This document shows, piece by piece, positions 4,611-7,240 of a stretch of 7,240 nt of DNA (its first letter is position 1; every line of letters starts with the position of its first letter). Location: contig JALVUT010000043.1 of assembly GCA_027035445.1 (NCBI GenBank), forward strand, positions 11,992-19,231. The letters are read 5' to 3'. Both the position numbers and the translations under genes were made by a program. The stretch comes from Thermococcus sp. GTDB taxonomy: Archaea > Methanobacteriota_B > Thermococci > Thermococcales > Thermococcaceae. The notes under the pieces are model-generated. The model searched no databases and was not told the DNA's origin. It saw only the letters and a program-made list of their open reading frames with translations.

Positions 4611-5402
4611 TCACCGCACTTTCTCCAAATATTTCTCAAGGGCTTTTGCCGGGATATCAAGGGACAGGCCTATTCTCTCTAAGGCTTTCCTGAGTGCGTA
4701 GATACGGGCATGCCTCTCAAACTCCCTCCCGGCGTAGTTAGAGGGGGTAAGATGATTGTACTTCTCGAGGACAAGCGGTATCTCCGCCTTCTTCACCTTC
4801 TTGAACTCACCAAACCAGGCTTCTATCCCCCTGACATCGATCCCGGCGTAGAGGGGAAGCTTGAGTGTTATCGTCTCGTTTATGCTGGCCAGCAGTCTTG
4901 CTATATCCGCCATTGGAGTTTTCTCATCGATCATGATTCTCTTAACAACTATCCAGCGACCATGCTTGGCCGTGAAGTTTACGTGGTTCTCAGGGAACGG
5001 GAAAACGACCCTCACCTCAGTAACTGGCCCCTCCGGATACTCAATTTCCACCTTCTTGGAGAGAACCTCCCGGACGAGCAGGGTCCTTGCCACGTCCACA
5101 AGGTGCTTCCTTACTTTCTTGTCCTCTTCAAAGACAAGGGACGCTAGTTTCCTGGAAATCCCCGGTGACTTCAGTGCGATCACTGCATCCATAAAATCCC
5201 TCTTGGAAAGATCCTCTGCAAGGTTCAAAATCCCGGCAACGTTCATGACCCCCACTAGGTACTCGGGTATTTTGAGGTTTACAGTGTTCGCAACGCTCGC
5301 CAGAAAATGGGCTATGTTTTCATCTTCCAGGTTTAGGAGTCTGTCGCCCACTTTCCATTTCCCGTGCTTGGCCGTGAACATTACGTGATCCTCTACATTC
5401 AT
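4611..5402 (-). CDS. DUF2666 protein, two tandem copies of the domain
   Basis: A 263-residue protein of unknown function that I recognise as the DUF2666 type known from Thermococcales. It consists of two related halves. The first copy (from about residue 6) opens with HVMFTAKHGKWKVGDRL and continues through IAHFLASVANTVNLKIPEY. The second (from His140) opens with HVNFTAKHGRWIVVKRI and continues through IARLLASINETITLKLPLY. Each is followed by a helical segment rich in Lys and Glu. There is no signal peptide, membrane segment, cysteine cluster or obvious nucleotide-binding or catalytic motif. The start is the ATG at 5400-5402, preceded by GGTGGAGG. An in-frame GTG at 5412-5414 lies in or next to that site. 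It is first in a probable operon with ridA and the JAMM gene and is divergent from lonB. No function is assigned. Confidence 0.85.
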   Translation of the reverse strand: MNVEDHVMFTAKHGKWKVGDRLLNLEDENIAHFLASVANTVNLKIPEYLVGVMNVAGILNLAEDLSKRDFMDAVIALKSPGISRKLASLVFEEDKKVRKHLVDVARTLLVREVLSKKVEIEYPEGPVTEVRVVFPFPENHVNFTAKHGRWIVVKRIMIDEKTPMADIARLLASINETITLKLPLYAGIDVRGIEAWFGEFKKVKKAEIPLVLEKYNHLTPSNYAGREFERHARIYALRKALERIGLSLDIPAKALEKYLEKVR

Positions 5403-5414
5403 TGCCTCCACCAC

Positions 5415-5449
5415 AACTACTTATGAACCCCCCGTATTTTAGTTTTTCC
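5415..5449 (-). promoter_or_regulatory. promoter of DUF2666-ridA-JAMM operon
   Basis: The minus strand reads GGAAAAA (5443-5449, BRE-like), then CTAAAATAC (5434-5442, TATA-like). Initiation is expected near 5412-5415, just before the GGTGGAGG ribosome site. It is divergent from the lonB promoter, with the two TATA centres about 30 bp apart. Confidence 0.6.
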
Positions 5450-5452
5450 GCC

Positions 5453-5494
5453 ATTGAAAAAAGTTATAAATCGCACTGAGAATGCGAGCTTAGA
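5453..5494 (+). promoter_or_regulatory. lonB promoter (BRE/TATA)
   Basis: GAAAAAAG (5456-5463, BRE-like) followed by TTATAAAT (5464-5471) is a strong archaeal promoter. The start should be near 5493-5495, giving a leader of about 20 nt with GAGGG ending 7 nt before the ATG at 5515. No clear copy of the Phr heat-shock operator was seen. Confidence 0.75.
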
Positions 5495-5514
5495 GGGTGA
5501 GAGAGGGAAAGACT

Positions 5515-7240
5515 ATGGGAGAGGGCGAAGAGGTCAAAGAAAAGGTTCAACCTCAACCTGCATACGGGGAAGTCGTTGACCTAGGCGTCGATTTCAAAAC
5601 TACAGAGGAAATAAAGGTTCCCGAGAAGCTCATAGACCAGGTTATCGGCCAGGAACATGCAGTTGAGGTCATCAAGACGGCAGCAAATCAAAAGAGGCAC
5701 GTCCTTCTTATAGGTGAACCTGGAACGGGAAAATCCATGCTTGGACAGGCCATGGCCGAGCTCCTCCCGATCGAGAGTTTAGAGGATATTGTTGTCTTTC
5801 CTAATCCCGAAGACGAAAACATGCCAAAGATAAAGACGGTGCCAGCATGCCAAGGGAGGCGCATCGTGGAGCGCTACCGTGAGAAGGCCAAGGGGCAGGA
5901 GAACATCAAGTCCTACCTTCTTCTCATGGTAATCTTCACGGTCATGATGGCCCTTTTCCTGCAGTTCAGTGCCACAACACTTCTAATGGGCATCTTCGTG
6001 ATAATAATCACCATAATGGCCCTATCAAACATGCGTATGCGGACGTCAGTACTTGTTCCAAAGCTCCTCGTTGATAACTGTGGGAGAAGCAAGGCCCCGT
6101 TCGTCGATGCAACCGGGGCACATGCAGGGGCACTCCTAGGTGATGTCAGACACGATCCTTTCCAGAGCGGGGGTCTGGGAACGCCGGCCCATGAGAGGGT
6201 TGAGCCGGGGATGATACACCGTGCCCACCAGGGCGTTCTGTTCATAGATGAAGTTGCCACCCTAAGTCTCAAAATGCAACAGAACCTCCTAACAGCTATG
6301 CAGGAGAAGAAGTTCCCGATAACGGGACAGAGTGAGATGTCAAGCGGTGCAATGGTGAGGACGGAACCGGTGCCGTGTGACTTCATCCTCATCGCCGCTG
6401 GAAACCTCGACACCGTTGACAAGATGCACCCCGCTTTACGCTCCCGCATCCGCGGTTACGGTTACGAGGTCTACATGAGAACCACAATGCCAGATACCAT
6501 GGAGAACAGGAAAAAGCTTGTCCAGTTTGTCGCTCAGGAAATCATCAGGGATGGCAAAATACCACACTTCACAAAGGGGGCCGTTGAGGAAATAGTCCGC
6601 GAGGCCCAAAAGCGCGCCGGTAGAAAAGGTCATCTCACACTCCGCCTCCGCGACCTAGGTGGTATCGTAAGGGCCGCCGGAGATATAGCCATTAAAAAGG
6701 GAAGGAAGTACGTTGAACGCGATGACGTCCTAGAGGCCATGCTGATGGCAAAACCCCTCGAAAAACAGCTCGCAGACTGGTACATAGAGATGAAAAAGGA
6801 GTACCAGGTCATCAAGGCAGAAGGAAACGAGATAGGCCGTGTGAACGGCCTGGCAGTTATAGGAGAGCAAAGCGGTATAGTCCTGCCGATTGAGGCGGTC
6901 GTTGCACCCGCCGCAAGTAAGGAGGAGGGTAAGATCATAGTCACTGGAAAGCTCGGTGAGATAGCAAAAGAGGCAGTTCAGAACGTCTCGGCAATAATCA
7001 AGAGGTACAAGGGTGAGGACATAAGCAAGTACGACATTCACGTTCAGTTCCTCCAGACCTATGAGGGCGTTGAGGGGGATAGTGCAAGCATAAGCGTCGC
7101 CACTGCGGTTATTTCGGCACTTGAGAACATTCCGATAAGGCAGGACGTTGCAATGACCGGTTCCCTTAGCGTCCGTGGTGAGGTATTACCTATAGGCGGT
7201 GCCACACCAAAGATTGAGGCGGCGATTGAGGCCGGGATAA
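5515..7240 (+). CDS. lonB: ATP-dependent membrane protease LonB, C-terminal end outside window
   Basis: The first 575 codons of archaeal LonB, open to the window edge; the family is about 635 residues, so roughly 60 are missing. LonB is an AAA+ protease fixed to the inner face of the membrane that degrades unfolded and regulatory proteins. In order: Walker A GEPGTGKS (67-74); two membrane helices inserted in the AAA+ domain (about 135-151 and 154-171); Walker B VLFIDE (241-246); sensor-1 Asn297; arginine finger in ALRSRIRG (309-313); and a sensor-2 region around LRLRDLGG (376-383). The protease domain starts near 443. The catalytic dyad is intact: Ser523 in EGDSAS and Lys566 in ATPKI, the numbers I recall for Thermococcus LonB, which supports the ATG at 5515. 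It is divergent from the DUF2666 operon. Confidence 0.97.
   Translation, partial: MGEGEEVKEKVQPQPAYGEVVDLGVDFKTTEEIKVPEKLIDQVIGQEHAVEVIKTAANQKRHVLLIGEPGTGKSMLGQAMAELLPIESLEDIVVFPNPEDENMPKIKTVPACQGRRIVERYREKAKGQENIKSYLLLMVIFTVMMALFLQFSATTLLMGIFVIIITIMALSNMRMRTSVLVPKLLVDNCGRSKAPFVDATGAHAGALLGDVRHDPFQSGGLGTPAHERVEPGMIHRAHQGVLFIDEVATLSLKMQQNLLTAMQEKKFPITGQSEMSSGAMVRTEPVPCDFILIAAGNLDTVDKMHPALRSRIRGYGYEVYMRTTMPDTMENRKKLVQFVAQEIIRDGKIPHFTKGAVEEIVREAQKRAGRKGHLTLRLRDLGGIVRAAGDIAIKKGRKYVERDDVLEAMLMAKPLEKQLADWYIEMKKEYQVIKAEGNEIGRVNGLAVIGEQSGIVLPIEAVVAPAASKEEGKIIVTGKLGEIAKEAVQNVSAIIKRYKGEDISKYDIHVQFLQTYEGVEGDSASISVATAVISALENIPIRQDVAMTGSLSVRGEVLPIGGATPKIEAAIEAGI

Noticed and set aside
5913..7041. Several minus-strand open frames inside lonB (5913-6449, 6436-6633, 6630-6944, 6730-7041)
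   Set aside because: They are antisense shadows of the lonB coding frame, whose AAA+ and protease motifs are unmistakable. None has a family signature.
1..7240. CRISPR array, tRNA or rRNA genes
   Set aside because: No regularly spaced repeats and no cloverleaf with T-arm GGTTCRA-type sequence were seen on either strand. Absence was judged by eye.

Overview
The window reads as a chromosomal segment of a hyperthermophilic euryarchaeon of the order Thermococcales (Thermococcus/Pyrococcus group). The reasons are the archaeal gene set (ribosomal S3Ae, KEOPS Pcc1, a RecJ-like DHH nuclease, membrane-anchored LonB), the BRE/TATA promoters, and short leaders with GGAGGTG-type ribosome sites 7-8 nt before the start. 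The LonB catalytic residues also fall at Ser523 and Lys566, which are the positions I recall for Thermococcus LonB. No database search was run, so names rest on motifs, length and gene order.

Layout. Bases 1-1271 (+) hold an information-processing run: the C-terminal end of a DHH/DHHA1 nuclease, pcc1 and rps3ae. Converging on it are two minus-strand genes: a DUF92 membrane protein (1343-2065) and an Lrp/AsnC regulator (2149-2598). The regulator has a clear promoter. A 370-bp gene-free stretch (2611-2979) follows. It holds that promoter, phased AACTT-type motifs, an inverted repeat and a chain of small hairpins. It ends in a hairpin that looks like the right end of an IS200/IS605 (TnpB) element and supplies the stop codon of the next gene. 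Then comes a minus-strand pair, a cysteine-rich ArsR regulator and a MazG-type pyrophosphohydrolase (2980-3657), followed by a second, similar right-end hairpin (3724-3769). Next is a minus-strand cluster in the order DUF2666, ridA, JAMM protease (5402 down to 3794). It is transcribed divergently from lonB (5515 to beyond the window end).

How the genes relate. The left block serves tRNA t6A modification, ribosome assembly and replication-linked nuclease work. The right block looks like protein and metabolite quality control: LonB degrades proteins at the membrane, JAMM probably cleaves ubiquitin-like (SAMP) conjugates, and RidA removes reactive imines. DUF2666 is an unknown protein built of two copies of one domain. 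The ArsR-MazG pair suggests thiophilic-metal-responsive control of a nucleotide-pool cleaning enzyme.

The most interesting parts are the CadC-like four-cysteine pattern in the ArsR protein, the two solo IS605-like right ends that bracket arsR-mazG, and the hairpin-rich, possibly transcribed stretch 2740-2993.
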